Of a stretch of 64,000 nt of DNA, positions 27,804 through 36,799 are shown piece by piece. The DNA is from UBA5336 sp039818165 (GTDB taxonomy: Bacteria; Pseudomonadota; Alphaproteobacteria; Caulobacterales; Hyphomonadaceae). The translations under genes and the position numbers were made by a program. Position 1 is the first letter of the stretch. Each line of letters starts with the position of its first letter. The DNA lies in contig JBCBUL010000011.1 of the NCBI GenBank assembly GCA_039818165.1, positions 11,495-75,494 of the forward strand, read 5' to 3'. The notes under the pieces were generated by a model. The model worked only from the letters and a program-made list of their open reading frames with translations, made no database searches and was not told the DNA's origin.

Positions 27804-28562
27804 TCAGTCGTGGTCGAGAAGTGGGCGCCACGTTTCGCCGTCCAGAACTTCTAGCGGTTGGTAGTCGCGCTTGTAATCCATTTTTGCGCTGCCCTTGATC
27901 CAATAGCCAAGGTAGACATGTGGGAGCCCGAGCTGCTGCACCTGGCGGATATGATCCAGGATCATCATCCGTCCGAGGCTTCGCCTGTCCTGCTCCGGGT
28001 CAAAGAAGGTGTAGACCATGGACAAGCCATCGCGCAGCACATCCGTGATGGAGCAGGCCAACAGGGGCGCATCGGGGTCTGTCCCCAACCGATACTCAAA
28101 GATCAAGCTGCGTACCGGACTGTCGGCAACCATGTTTACATAGTCACGAAAAGTCATTTCAGACATTCCACCGCCATCATGGCGACCTCGGAGATAGGTC
28201 CGCAACAGTCTGAACTGTCCGCGGGTGGGTTGGGCTGGAACCGGTGATCGCACCAAATCCTTATTGCGGTTCATGACCCGTCTTTGGTTGCGCGACATGC
28301 TGAAGGCCTGAGCATCCACACGCACGCTTCGGCACGCATTGCATGCTGGGCAAGCGGGCCTGTAGGCGATGCCTTGTGACCGCCGAAAGCCAGATTGGCT
28401 AAGCGTATTGTGGAGCGCATCGGACTCTGAAACGGCCAAACTCGTGAAAGCCTTGCGCTCCCGCTTTCCCGGCAGATACGGGCACGGGGACGGATTGGTC
28501 AGGAAGAAACGCAGGTTGCGCTTCAGGCCAATCGGAAAGGTATTAGAGTCGTTCAGCTTCAT
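27804..28562 (-). CDS. bpt: Aspartate/glutamate leucyltransferase (Bpt, N-end rule)
   Basis: 252 residues, the bacterial ATE-like transferase that adds leucine from Leu-tRNA to N-terminal Asp or Glu and marks proteins for ClpAP. PCPYLPGKRERKAFTSL, YRPACPACNACRSVRV (a cysteine-rich site) and YLGYWIKGSAKMDYKRDYQP are diagnostic. Placed between the SLC13 transporter and the TRAP genes on the same strand with 19- and 25-bp gaps. The classical order with clpS or aat is not seen here. Confidence 0.92.
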   Translation of the reverse strand: MKLNDSNTFPIGLKRNLRFFLTNPSPCPYLPGKRERKAFTSLAVSESDALHNTLSQSGFRRSQGIAYRPACPACNACRSVRVDAQAFSMSRNQRRVMNRNKDLVRSPVPAQPTRGQFRLLRTYLRGRHDGGGMSEMTFRDYVNMVADSPVRSLIFEYRLGTDPDAPLLACSITDVLRDGLSMVYTFFDPEQDRRSLGRMMILDHIRQVQQLGLPHVYLGYWIKGSAKMDYKRDYQPLEVLDGETWRPLLDHD

Positions 28563-28581
28563 TTGAGAGGGATTTAGTCAG

Positions 28582-30426
28582 TTAGAGGTCAAAACGCCAA
28601 GGGGCGATTGCCGTGAATGTCGCCCACAACAGGATTACAAGCGGTCCGCCGAACCGAACAAAGTCGCCAAATTTGTAGTGACCCGGTCCCATAACAAGCA
28701 AATTGGTCTGATAGGCAATCGGCGTGGCGAAGCAGCAATTGGCGCCGTAGATCACGGCCAGGAGGTAGGGCAGGGGGTCTGGCGCCCCGATTTGCTCGGC
28801 CGCAGAAAGTGCAATCGGAGAGAAAAGGACCGCTGTTGCGGCATTGCTGAGTAAATTGGTCATTACAGCAACGGCCAGGAAGACCATCGAAAGAACGGCT
28901 AGCGGCCCAAATGGCTCTGCGACCGACACCACGCCTGTTGCGATCACCCTTGCAGCGCCTGTCAGTTCGAGCGCCGTCCCCATGGCGATGGCCGCCGCGA
29001 TCACGAGAAAAATCCTCAGATCAAGGGCGCGTGCCGCCTGACGGCTGTTCAGGCACCCTATGACGATCATGCCAAATGCCGCGAGGATGGACGCATGAAG
29101 AATGGAAAGAAAGCCCGTCGCAGCCGCAACAACCATGGCAACCGCGACAAGCCTCGCCGACAGGGCTTTTGCCGACAAATCAATTTCGGTCTTTGACCAT
29201 TCCAGCAAAATCAAATCCCGGCTTGCCCGCAATTCGCGCAACGCATCTGACGGACCGCAGAGCAACAGCGTGTCGCCGGCTTCCAGGCGGATCTCACCCA
29301 ATTTGGCGCGGATCATGTGAGACCGCCTCTGAATTCCGAGCACAACGGCGCTAGTCAGACGCCGAAAGCCGAGCATTTCAACCGTACGTCCCGCCATCCG
29401 AGAACCGGGCGCCACAACCGCTTCGGTCAGCACAAGGGACTTTGGCGCTTCATTGCTGTCATCTACGCCCGTGCCAGAGCGCCAGATTTGTTCGAGCATC
29501 TGCGAATGAGTCGACAGCACGCTCATCAACGCAGACCGGGTCGCCGCCACAATGACCAGATCGCCCTGTTCGAGGGCAACATCCTCAAATGGAGGCAGAA
29601 TCGCGCGCTCCCCGCGCTGAATAACGCGCACTGTAAAGTTGGGCAGTTCCTTGAACATGCCGGCCACGGGTTTCTGACCGATCAGAAAATGATCTTTCCC
29701 AAGCTCTATCTGCGCGACGAACTGCTTCCCGCTTGTCGTGACAATGTCTTCTTCGAGACCACGTCTCGAGGGCAGGAGCAGGTTTGAAAACAGCATCAGG
29801 TAGAGAAAACCGACACCTGCCAGAACCAATCCGACAGGTGTCTGATCGAAGAAGCCCAGCTCGGCCTGCTCAATGCGCAGGTAGGTTTCGGCGGCGAGCA
29901 GGTTGGTCGACGTGCCGATGAGGGTCGTCATGCCCGCAAAGATGCTCGCGAAGCTCAATGGGATCATGAGCTTGGAGGGCGATCCCTTCATGTGCTGGGC
30001 GATTGCGCTCATGACCGGGAGGAACATGATGACCACCGGCGTGTTGTTGATGAACGCCGAGATGACAAAGACGGTAAGAAACGTGGCGCACAGGGTCAGT
30101 CTGGGCTGCTTTTCGTAGGCATTCAGCAAGGCGCGTGTCGGCGACTCCAGTGCGCCCGTCTGAAATAAGCCCTGACCAACAACGAGCAAGGCCATGATTG
30201 TAATAAGCGCGGGATTGCCGAAACCCGCCAAGAGGTCATTTGCGCTTACCGGGTCACCAGCCGCATCGGTCGCACCGGGCAGAACAAACAGCAGCATCAG
30301 GGACGCAATGAGACCGACGGAGATAATCTCCATGGACCATTTGTCTGACGCATAGAGCCCGATTGACACCACGACAATCGCAAGGCTCGCGAGCATGGGC
30401 CAATGGTTTACTAGTTCTGACAGCAC
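28582..30426 (-). CDS. SLC13-family transporter with RCK_C domains
   Basis: 614 residues from a GTG at 30426 preceded by CGGAG; a TTG at 30447 would add 7 residues. About 11 membrane segments in two halves (residues about 10-215 and 385-610) flank two soluble TrkA-C-type (RCK_C) domains (about 215-385). NNTPVVIMFLPVMSAIAQ in the first half and a TNLLSNAATAVLFSPIAL segment in the second are the paired SLC13/DASS signatures. Members of this architecture are often annotated as sulfate or dicarboxylate symporters; substrate cannot be read here. Confidence 0.85.
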   Translation of the reverse strand: MLSELVNHWPMLASLAIVVVSIGLYASDKWSMEIISVGLIASLMLLFVLPGATDAAGDPVSANDLLAGFGNPALITIMALLVVGQGLFQTGALESPTRALLNAYEKQPRLTLCATFLTVFVISAFINNTPVVIMFLPVMSAIAQHMKGSPSKLMIPLSFASIFAGMTTLIGTSTNLLAAETYLRIEQAELGFFDQTPVGLVLAGVGFLYLMLFSNLLLPSRRGLEEDIVTTSGKQFVAQIELGKDHFLIGQKPVAGMFKELPNFTVRVIQRGERAILPPFEDVALEQGDLVIVAATRSALMSVLSTHSQMLEQIWRSGTGVDDSNEAPKSLVLTEAVVAPGSRMAGRTVEMLGFRRLTSAVVLGIQRRSHMIRAKLGEIRLEAGDTLLLCGPSDALRELRASRDLILLEWSKTEIDLSAKALSARLVAVAMVVAAATGFLSILHASILAAFGMIVIGCLNSRQAARALDLRIFLVIAAAIAMGTALELTGAARVIATGVVSVAEPFGPLAVLSMVFLAVAVMTNLLSNAATAVLFSPIALSAAEQIGAPDPLPYLLAVIYGANCCFATPIAYQTNLLVMGPGHYKFGDFVRFGGPLVILLWATFTAIAPWRFDL

Positions 30427-30466
30427 TCGGAACTCCGGGAGACTCAACGCGTCGAGTGATGCGTGA

Positions 30467-31150
30467 CTATTCCGTGACTTGCAAGACGAGTGTCACACGG
30501 CGGTTCGCCGCCAAATGAGGTTCCTCTGCTCGCAGGGGCTGAGTATCTGCAAAACCGACAACGCCTTTTATCCGGACCGGGTCAGTTCCGGCTTCAACAA
30601 GCAGACGCCGCGCTGCATCCGCGCGCCTTAAGGACAGTGTCCAGTTATCACCTGCTGCGCCCGCCGCTGGGAAGGCGTCCGCATGCCCTTCGATTTCGAT
30701 ATCCCAGGGCTGACGCTGCAGAATGTCGGAAAGCGCAGACAGCGTGGCTACGCCATCAGGGGTCAGGTCTGATCCGCCAGACACAAACATTGGCCGAGCT
30801 TGTCCGTCCATGACATCAAGCCGGACACGCGTGCCTTCAGCGCTTACAACAACATGATTGCGGTAGGGCAGGAGAGCGCGGGAGGCTTTCAACGCTGTCG
30901 AAGCCTCAATAGCCTTGTCTTCCAAGCCTGCCGGCACCTCTGGCTCGCGATATTCTGTGTCGCCCCTGAAATACCCTGCGAACGCCGCGCGGTTTTCTTC
31001 CGGCGCATCATTTACAAGCCAAAGGACAAGGAAGAGGGCGACAAGCGCTGTCAGGAAGTCGGCATACGCCAGCTTCCAATTGCCCGCCTGGCGGGCCGGC
31101 GCAAGGGGCATTCTGCCCCGTTCGCGCCGATAGGCGTTTGCGATTGCCAT
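30467..31150 (-). CDS. motB: Flagellar motor protein MotB-like (OmpA domain)
   Basis: 227 residues. The N-terminal part KLAYADFLTALVALFLVLWL places Asp31 at the proton-binding position of MotB, and the C-terminal OmpA domain has IEIEGHADAFP and NWTLSLRRADAARRLL for peptidoglycan anchoring. This is shorter than typical MotB (about 250-310), mainly in the linker. No motA or other flagellar gene is in the window, so a flagellar role is inferred. It precedes the SLC13 gene by a short gap on the same strand. Confidence 0.82.
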   Translation of the reverse strand: MAIANAYRRERGRMPLAPARQAGNWKLAYADFLTALVALFLVLWLVNDAPEENRAAFAGYFRGDTEYREPEVPAGLEDKAIEASTALKASRALLPYRNHVVVSAEGTRVRLDVMDGQARPMFVSGGSDLTPDGVATLSALSDILQRQPWDIEIEGHADAFPAAGAAGDNWTLSLRRADAARRLLVEAGTDPVRIKGVVGFADTQPLRAEEPHLAANRRVTLVLQVTE

Positions 31151-31289
31151 ACCGGTTCCTGATCTTTCTGATCGGGGATATGGCTATCATGGCGTGGTTG
31201 AGATCTTTTGATCCGTAAGTCGGAGTTTTCCGTCAAATTCAATCTATCCTATCGAATACGAGTTCAGAGATGAAAATGGAGCGGGGCTT

Positions 31290-32159
31290 ATGGCGAGAGT
31301 AGCATTTCTGGGCCTTGGGGCGATGGGTGGACCCATGGCTGGACACCTCTCCAAACGCGGCCATCGCGTGACGGTCTGGAACCGCACCGCCGCAAAAGCA
31401 GAAACCTGGACCCAGAAATACAAAGGGCATAGCGAAACCGAACCAGCCGCGGCGGTGTTTGGCAGCGAGTTTGTGTTCATGTGCTTGGGAGATGACCCGG
31501 ATGTTGAAACAGTCTTCAGCGCCATAGAACCGTCGCTTGGAGGCGGCATGGTGGTTGTCGACCATACAACGGCAAGTGCGGGCCTTGCGCGCAGCCTCTA
31601 CACAAGATCGAAATCCGTCGGCGCTGCCTTCCTGGATGCTCCCATTTCCGGCGGTGAAGCGGGCGCGCAAAAAGGCGTCCTGACCGTCATGTGCGGCGGG
31701 GATCAAATGGCGTTTGAGAAGGCGCGCCCTGTGATGGACGCTTATTCAAGCCGGATGACACGCATCGGGGACAGCGGAGCCGGGCAGTTGGCAAAATCTG
31801 TCAATCAAATCTGCATCGCGGGCATTCTGCAGGGTCTGTCGGAAGGGCTCGCCTTCGCGGAAGACGCAGGATTGGACATTCATACGGTGGTTGAGGCGAT
31901 CTCAGGCGGCGCAGCGCAAAGTTGGCAGATGGAAAACCGATCTTCGACAATGGCAAAACGGGAATTCGACTTTGGTTTTGCTGTGGACTGGATGCGGAAA
32001 GATCTCAGAATTGCACTGCATGCCGCCAGAGAAACGGGGTCGTCTCTCCCTGTGACTGCGCTGGTCGATCAATTCTATGCTGACGTTCAGTCTGCAGGGG
32101 GCGGTCGCTGGGATACGTCATCCCTGATCACGCGACTGCAGGACAAGTCCAAGGCATGA
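31290..32159 (+). CDS. NAD(P)-dependent beta-hydroxyacid dehydrogenase (3-hydroxyisobutyrate dehydrogenase family)
   Basis: 289 residues. Rossmann motif FLGLGAMGGPMAGHL at the N-terminus, then VVVDHTTASAG and APISGGEAGAQKG, the substrate-binding signature, and Lys in GAGQLAKSVNQ as the catalytic residue. Members oxidise 3-hydroxyacids such as 3-hydroxyisobutyrate, tartronate semialdehyde or glyoxylate; which one cannot be decided here. Overlaps the DUF389 gene as ATGA. Confidence 0.87.
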   Translation: MARVAFLGLGAMGGPMAGHLSKRGHRVTVWNRTAAKAETWTQKYKGHSETEPAAAVFGSEFVFMCLGDDPDVETVFSAIEPSLGGGMVVVDHTTASAGLARSLYTRSKSVGAAFLDAPISGGEAGAQKGVLTVMCGGDQMAFEKARPVMDAYSSRMTRIGDSGAGQLAKSVNQICIAGILQGLSEGLAFAEDAGLDIHTVVEAISGGAAQSWQMENRSSTMAKREFDFGFAVDWMRKDLRIALHAARETGSSLPVTALVDQFYADVQSAGGGRWDTSSLITRLQDKSKA

Positions 32160-33156
32160 GGCGGCTGGAAGTTCATCTCAAAGAGGGCGATGCCTTTGAC
32201 GCCGTCATACGGGCAGTGAAACACTTCGACCCCATTGACTATTCAATCGTTCAGCCGGAGCAGGACAATCGCAGACTGATCAATGTACTGGTGCGCGATG
32301 GCGCCAGTCAGGAATTGGTGGATGCGATCCAATCCACGTTGGAAAGCGAACGCGACTGGCGCCTCAATGTCATCGCCGTTGAAGCATCGCTGCCAAATCT
32401 CCAAACCAGTACTAACGGGAAGGAAGAGCGCAATACACAAGCGACCCGCGAGGAAATCCTGCTCGATATCGGCAAGGCCGCTGTGTTTGACCGCGACTTT
32501 GCAATTCTTGTTGTGCTCTCAACAGTCGTGGCAGCTGTCGGAATGAACTCAGGCAGTGTGGCCGGCGTGATTGGCGCCATGGTGATCGCACCCTTGCTCG
32601 GCCCGATCCTCGCATTTGCCATGGGGGCAGCGCTTGGCGACATCGGCCTCATCAAGCAATCCGGCGTAACTCTTTTGAGCGGAATCGCCATTGCGCTTCT
32701 GAGCGGGCTTGCCCTCGCATTTGTGGTTCCGATCGACCTCTCCAGTACGGAGCTTACGAGCCGTGCCGAGGTCCGCCTGGACGCTGTGGCGTTGGCACTT
32801 TCGGCGGGCGGGGCAGCGGCGCTGAGCGTCGCGAAAGGGCAGGGCTCAGGTCTTGTCGGCGTGATGGTGGCAGCCGCGCTGTTACCGCCAGGGGCCGCGA
32901 TGGGGCTCTTCCTGGGATCAGGGGAGATTGAATTGGGTGCGCGCGCAGGCCTGCTACTGACACTGAACGTCGCGTGTTTGGTTCTTGGGGCTTAATAACA
33001 TTCCGCTTGCGGAAAATCCAGCCTCGCAAATGGATCGAACAGCAAAACGCGGCCGTCGCCATTCGTGTGAACATGGCCTCCTGGATTGCCTGCCTGCTTA
33101 TCGCGGGCGCGATGATAGTCTATTTTGATCTTGGCACCCGGATAGAGCTTCCCTAG
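32156..33156 (+). pseudogene. DUF389 (TIGR00341-like) membrane protein, frameshifted near the C-terminus
   Basis: The open part runs 32156-32995 (279 residues): a soluble N-terminal domain (about 1-85), then hydrophobic segments containing GAMVIAPLLGPILAFAMG and ALLPPGAAMGLFLG, family marks. The frame hits TAA right after VACLVLGA in the run CTTGGGGCTTAA (32984-32995). One extra G, or a -1 shift, continues in the next frame as LITFRLRKIQPRKWIEQ and a last membrane helix (MASWIACLLIAGAMIVYF) to a stop at 33154-33156, as expected for the family. It is thus a probable one-base deletion or sequencing error in a G tract; the truncated protein might still fold. Function unknown. Confidence 0.75.
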
Positions 33157-34772
33157 GCCTCGGCCAGTTCGCGGGCCTTGCGTTGGATTGCTCCATAATC
33201 GAGCTTTCCGGTTCCCAGAACCGGGATTTCATCGACCAGGAAAATCTTCTTCGGCACAGATAGCTCAGCCACGCCATGGTTCTGGGCCCAGGCTATAATG
33301 TCTGCTCGATTCGCATCGGGACACTCTGAAAGCAGAACGACCTGCTCTCCCTTGCGCGGATCGGGCAAAGTGGCTGCCGCATGCATGAAATCGGGCCAGA
33401 TCGCGCTGGCGCAGTTCTCTACGACGGCCAGAGATACCATTTCTCCGCCGATTTTGGCAAATCGCTTTACGCGGCCTTTGATCCTGATGAAGCCATCAGT
33501 GTCTATTGAAACAATGTCTCCGGTGTCATGCCAGCCATCCTCAGGCGTTTCCAGAACGCCCGGATTTGATGCCCGCAGATAGCCGGACATGATGTTCGGC
33601 CCGCGGATCCTCAAACGTCCGCCATCTTCGATGCCCTCCACGGGCACAAGATCGTACTCCATATCGGACATCAAACACCCAACCGTGCCGGGCTTGTTCT
33701 TTTCCCATTGGTTGGCCGCAACAACCGGGGCCGCTTCGGTTGCGCCGTATCCTTCAAGTATCTCGATCTGAAACTTCTTGCGCACCAATTGGCGCGTTTC
33801 ATCTCTCACGCGCTCTGCGCCGCACACCGCCAGTCTCACGGAGCTGAGGTCATCCTCGCCGCCTGCCCGGGCGTACTGGGAGATGAACGTATCGGTCGCC
33901 AGCAATATGGTCGCCTGGGTGGATTTGATTCTCTTTGCGATTTCCCTGGGCTGGAGTGGTGTCGGGTGGAATATGGCTTTCACCCCAGCAACGATCGGCA
34001 AGATGGCGCCGACGGTGAGCCCAAAACAGTGAAATGTCGGAAGCGGATTGAATACGCTGTCTTTGTCGCTGCTCAGGCCGATATGAGCACGCACCTGTTC
34101 CACGTTCGCCAGGACATTTTCGTGGCTCAGAACAACGCCCTTGGGATCGCCTTCGGTCCCGGATGTAAACAGGACGACGCCGGGTCGGTCATGACGGACC
34201 TTGGTCTGGAAGAGGCCCGGAGCGAGCGGGCCCAGCCCACCAGCGGCTTTTTCCGAAAGGCCCATATTTTCCCGAATGTCTTCGAGATAGACGATCTGTG
34301 CACTTTCAGCGAGGTCGTCGATCAAGGGATGAAGTTCACCAAGGTCGATAAACTTACGCGCAGTGATGATCGTCTTGGCTTCAGACGCCTTCAGTGCCGA
34401 TTTGATATTTTTGCTTCCAGCCGTGAAATTGAGCATGGCAGGTACACGCCCATAGGCTGACAAGCCAAAGAAGGCGAGCACCGCCCCGATCCCTGTGGGC
34501 AGCAAAACACCAACGTTCTCACCCTTCGCCGTTGTCTTCTTGAAGGCAGCACCAAGGGCCAGCGCACCGCGCACAATCGTCGCGTAATCAAAGGATGTAC
34601 CATCCCCATCAACTACCGCTACCGTTTTGTTTCCATACTGTTTTCGCGCCCGAAGCAGCGCAGAGAACAGATCCGTCTTCGAGCGCCGGGGCTCGTAGCG
34701 GACCGGCGACGGAATGTCCATATCCAGCGTTTCAGCGTGATTGGTTTCGGAATCGGGTGTGGTCTGGAGCAT
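33153..34772 (-). CDS. AMP-forming acyl-CoA/acyl-ACP synthetase
   Basis: 539 residues of the ANL superfamily. P-loop VLFTSGTEGDPKGV, FHCFGLTVG, EGYGATEAAPV, WHDTGDI, RFAKIGGEMVSLA and the catalytic lysine motif LGTGKLDYG are all present. The sequence style resembles the acyl-ACP synthetase half of Aas, but here it is a stand-alone enzyme without the acyltransferase half. It probably activates a fatty acid. It shares the stop tetranucleotide CTAG with the frameshift-corrected DUF389 gene. Confidence 0.87.
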   Translation of the reverse strand: MLQTTPDSETNHAETLDMDIPSPVRYEPRRSKTDLFSALLRARKQYGNKTVAVVDGDGTSFDYATIVRGALALGAAFKKTTAKGENVGVLLPTGIGAVLAFFGLSAYGRVPAMLNFTAGSKNIKSALKASEAKTIITARKFIDLGELHPLIDDLAESAQIVYLEDIRENMGLSEKAAGGLGPLAPGLFQTKVRHDRPGVVLFTSGTEGDPKGVVLSHENVLANVEQVRAHIGLSSDKDSVFNPLPTFHCFGLTVGAILPIVAGVKAIFHPTPLQPREIAKRIKSTQATILLATDTFISQYARAGGEDDLSSVRLAVCGAERVRDETRQLVRKKFQIEILEGYGATEAAPVVAANQWEKNKPGTVGCLMSDMEYDLVPVEGIEDGGRLRIRGPNIMSGYLRASNPGVLETPEDGWHDTGDIVSIDTDGFIRIKGRVKRFAKIGGEMVSLAVVENCASAIWPDFMHAAATLPDPRKGEQVVLLSECPDANRADIIAWAQNHGVAELSVPKKIFLVDEIPVLGTGKLDYGAIQRKARELAEA

Positions 34773-34874
34773 AGTGATGGCAACGTAATGGCTTGCGCGT
34801 CCGGTGCAATTGGCCGCGCGGTGGAGAGGCGATCATGGCTTGATGCCTAGTAGAGAAGCGTCCATTTATCGCCC

Positions 34875-35837
34875 ATGGCAACACTTCTTGATACCACCGG
34901 CGCTGCAAAAAAACACCGCCATCCAGAAAAACGAAATCGGCCAGACACCCCGGTGCTGCGCAAGCCAGACTGGATTCGCGTTAAGGCACCGACGTCGAAA
35001 GGGTATCTCGAGACCCGCGATATCGTGAAATCCAAAGGCCTCGTCACGGTTTGTGAGGAAGCAGGCTGTCCGAACATGGGCGAGTGTTGGGACAAGAAGC
35101 ACGCCACCATGATGATCATGGGAGAGACCTGCACCCGTGCTTGCAGTTTCTGCAATGTATCGACCGGGAAACCGCTCCCCCTCGACACCGATGAACCCCG
35201 CCGGGTCGCCGAAGCGGTCGCAGAGATGGGCCTCCAGCACGTGGTCATCACGTCGGTGGATCGAGATGATCTGGACGACGGCGGCGCGATGCACTTCGTT
35301 CACACGATCGAATCCATTCGCGCAGCTGCGCCAGAAACCACAATCGAGATCCTGACACCGGATTTCCTTCGAAAGGATGGCGCTGAGAACGCGGTGATTG
35401 ACGCCCGCCCGGACGTGTTCAACCACAATCTGGAAACCGTGCCGCGGCTTTACCTCTCCATCCGTCCCGGCGCGCGATACTATCATTCTTTGCGATTGCT
35501 TGAGCGAGTGAAACAGCGCGACGCCAGCCAGTTCACGAAATCAGGCCTTATGGTGGGTCTCGGCGAAACCAAAGAGGAAGTCATGCAGGTCATGGATGAT
35601 ATGCGCTCTGCTGGCATCGATTTCCTGACCATCGGCCAGTATCTGCAGCCCACTCGCAAACATGCAGCAGTGGACCGGTTCGTCACCCCGGAAGAATTCG
35701 CATCGTATGAAGAGATCGCCCGGTCCAAAGGTTTTCTTATGGTTTCAGCGTCGCCGCTCACGCGGTCGAGCTACCATGCCGGCGAGGATTTCGCGCGCCT
35801 TCGCGCCGCAAGAGACGCGCAAATCAAATCGGCCTGA
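34875..35837 (+). CDS. lipA: Lipoyl synthase
   Basis: 320-residue radical SAM enzyme that inserts sulfur at C6 and C8 of octanoyl groups on lipoyl domains. The auxiliary cluster motif CEEAGCPNMGECW and the SAM cluster motif CTRACSFCNV are both intact, and the C-terminal SSYHAGEDF serine motif is present. No lipB is adjacent. It starts 102 bp from the divergent acyl-activating gene. COQ10-like gene follows by 6 bp. Confidence 0.97.
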   Translation: MATLLDTTGAAKKHRHPEKRNRPDTPVLRKPDWIRVKAPTSKGYLETRDIVKSKGLVTVCEEAGCPNMGECWDKKHATMMIMGETCTRACSFCNVSTGKPLPLDTDEPRRVAEAVAEMGLQHVVITSVDRDDLDDGGAMHFVHTIESIRAAAPETTIEILTPDFLRKDGAENAVIDARPDVFNHNLETVPRLYLSIRPGARYYHSLRLLERVKQRDASQFTKSGLMVGLGETKEEVMQVMDDMRSAGIDFLTIGQYLQPTRKHAAVDRFVTPEEFASYEEIARSKGFLMVSASPLTRSSYHAGEDFARLRAARDAQIKSA

Positions 35838-35843
35838 CGCACC

Positions 35844-36296
35844 ATGCCGCGCTACACGACCACGCTGACCGTGCCCCACACACCGGCAAACCTTTTCACT
35901 CTGGTCAGCGATATTCGCAGGTACCCAGAATTTATCCGGTGGATCCAGTCCATGTCCGTGAGCGGCGAGCGAAGCGACGGCCCCGTGCGGCATTGTCTGG
36001 GTGAGGCGTCCGTTGGTTTTCGGGGATTTTCGGAGCGATTTGCGACCACCGTCGAGGCCAATGAAGCTCAAGGCACCGTGGAAGCCAATTTGGTCCGTGG
36101 TCCGTTCAAACACTTGAAGAACCATTGGCGCTTCACGCCAGCGGAGACTGGCACTGAAATCGCGTTCGAAATTGATTACGAGTTCAGTAATTTCATCTTG
36201 AGACTGCTCGCGAAGAACAACTTCCAGCCCGCCGTCGATAAGATCATGGGCGCCTTTCTTGCCGAAGCTGACAGGCGTTACCAGCGGGTTGGCTAA
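35844..36296 (+). CDS. COQ10/RatA-like START domain protein
   Basis: 150 residues of the polyketide cyclase/START superfamily. MPRYTTTLTVPHTPANLFTLV and SDIRRYPEFIRWIQS at the N-terminus, GPFKHLKNHWRF in the middle, and FEIDYEFSNFILRLLA near the end are typical of the coenzyme Q-binding family. In other organisms it helps ubiquinone function; the RatA toxin name in databases comes from the same fold. Shares stop tetranucleotide CTAA with pncC. Confidence 0.88.
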   Translation: MPRYTTTLTVPHTPANLFTLVSDIRRYPEFIRWIQSMSVSGERSDGPVRHCLGEASVGFRGFSERFATTVEANEAQGTVEANLVRGPFKHLKNHWRFTPAETGTEIAFEIDYEFSNFILRLLAKNNFQPAVDKIMGAFLAEADRRYQRVG

Positions 36297-36784
36297 GCGA
36301 TCTGTTGCGCGATCAGGTCCAGCGCCACGTCGAGACTAAGCCGGCGAACTTCGCTTCGCCCGATATCACCGAACTGACGCATCTCGTGAATGACGGCGCG
36401 GTTTTCCCGGGCGCACCCGAAGTGCACAGTTCCAACGGGTTTCATGGGTGTTCCGCCGCCTGGGCCAGCGATTCCCGTGATGGCTATGGAGATATTCGCG
36501 CGGCTCTGCTCAAGCGCACCCTCCGCCATCATGCGGGCAACAGGTTCTGAGACCGCTCCATAGTCGGCCAGAATATCCCCAGCCACGCCCAAAACATCGG
36601 CTTTCGCACGATTTGAATAGGTGACGAAGCCCCGCTCAAAAACGTCCGACGACCCGGCAATTTCAGTGAACAAACCACCGAGAAGACCACCGGTGCAACT
36701 TTCTGCTGTTACAATCTTGAGGCGCGCTGCCCGAGCGTCATCCAGAAGCAGCATGGCTTTGTTCATAAGTGCTGTTTCAAACAT
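36293..36784 (-). CDS. pncC: Nicotinamide-nucleotide amidohydrolase (CinA C-terminal domain type)
   Basis: 163 residues. VTAESCTGGLLGGLFTEI carries the catalytic Ser/Cys region and ITGIAGPGGGTPMKPVGTV is the second signature. It deamidates NMN in NAD salvage. The ATG at 36784 has an AGGA-like site 8 bp before; a TTG at 36799 is possible. Only the C-terminal CinA domain is present, as usual in this class. It follows ispDF by 15 bp on the same strand. Confidence 0.9.
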   Translation of the reverse strand: MFETALMNKAMLLLDDARAARLKIVTAESCTGGLLGGLFTEIAGSSDVFERGFVTYSNRAKADVLGVAGDILADYGAVSEPVARMMAEGALEQSRANISIAITGIAGPGGGTPMKPVGTVHFGCARENRAVIHEMRQFGDIGRSEVRRLSLDVALDLIAQQIA

Positions 36785-36799
36785 AACCCGGTCCTGCAA

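Noticed and set aside
32984..32995. Programmed -1 ribosomal frameshift in the DUF389 gene
   Set aside because: No X-XXY-YYZ heptamer in the zero frame and no obvious downstream pseudoknot; a deletion or read error in GGGG is simpler.
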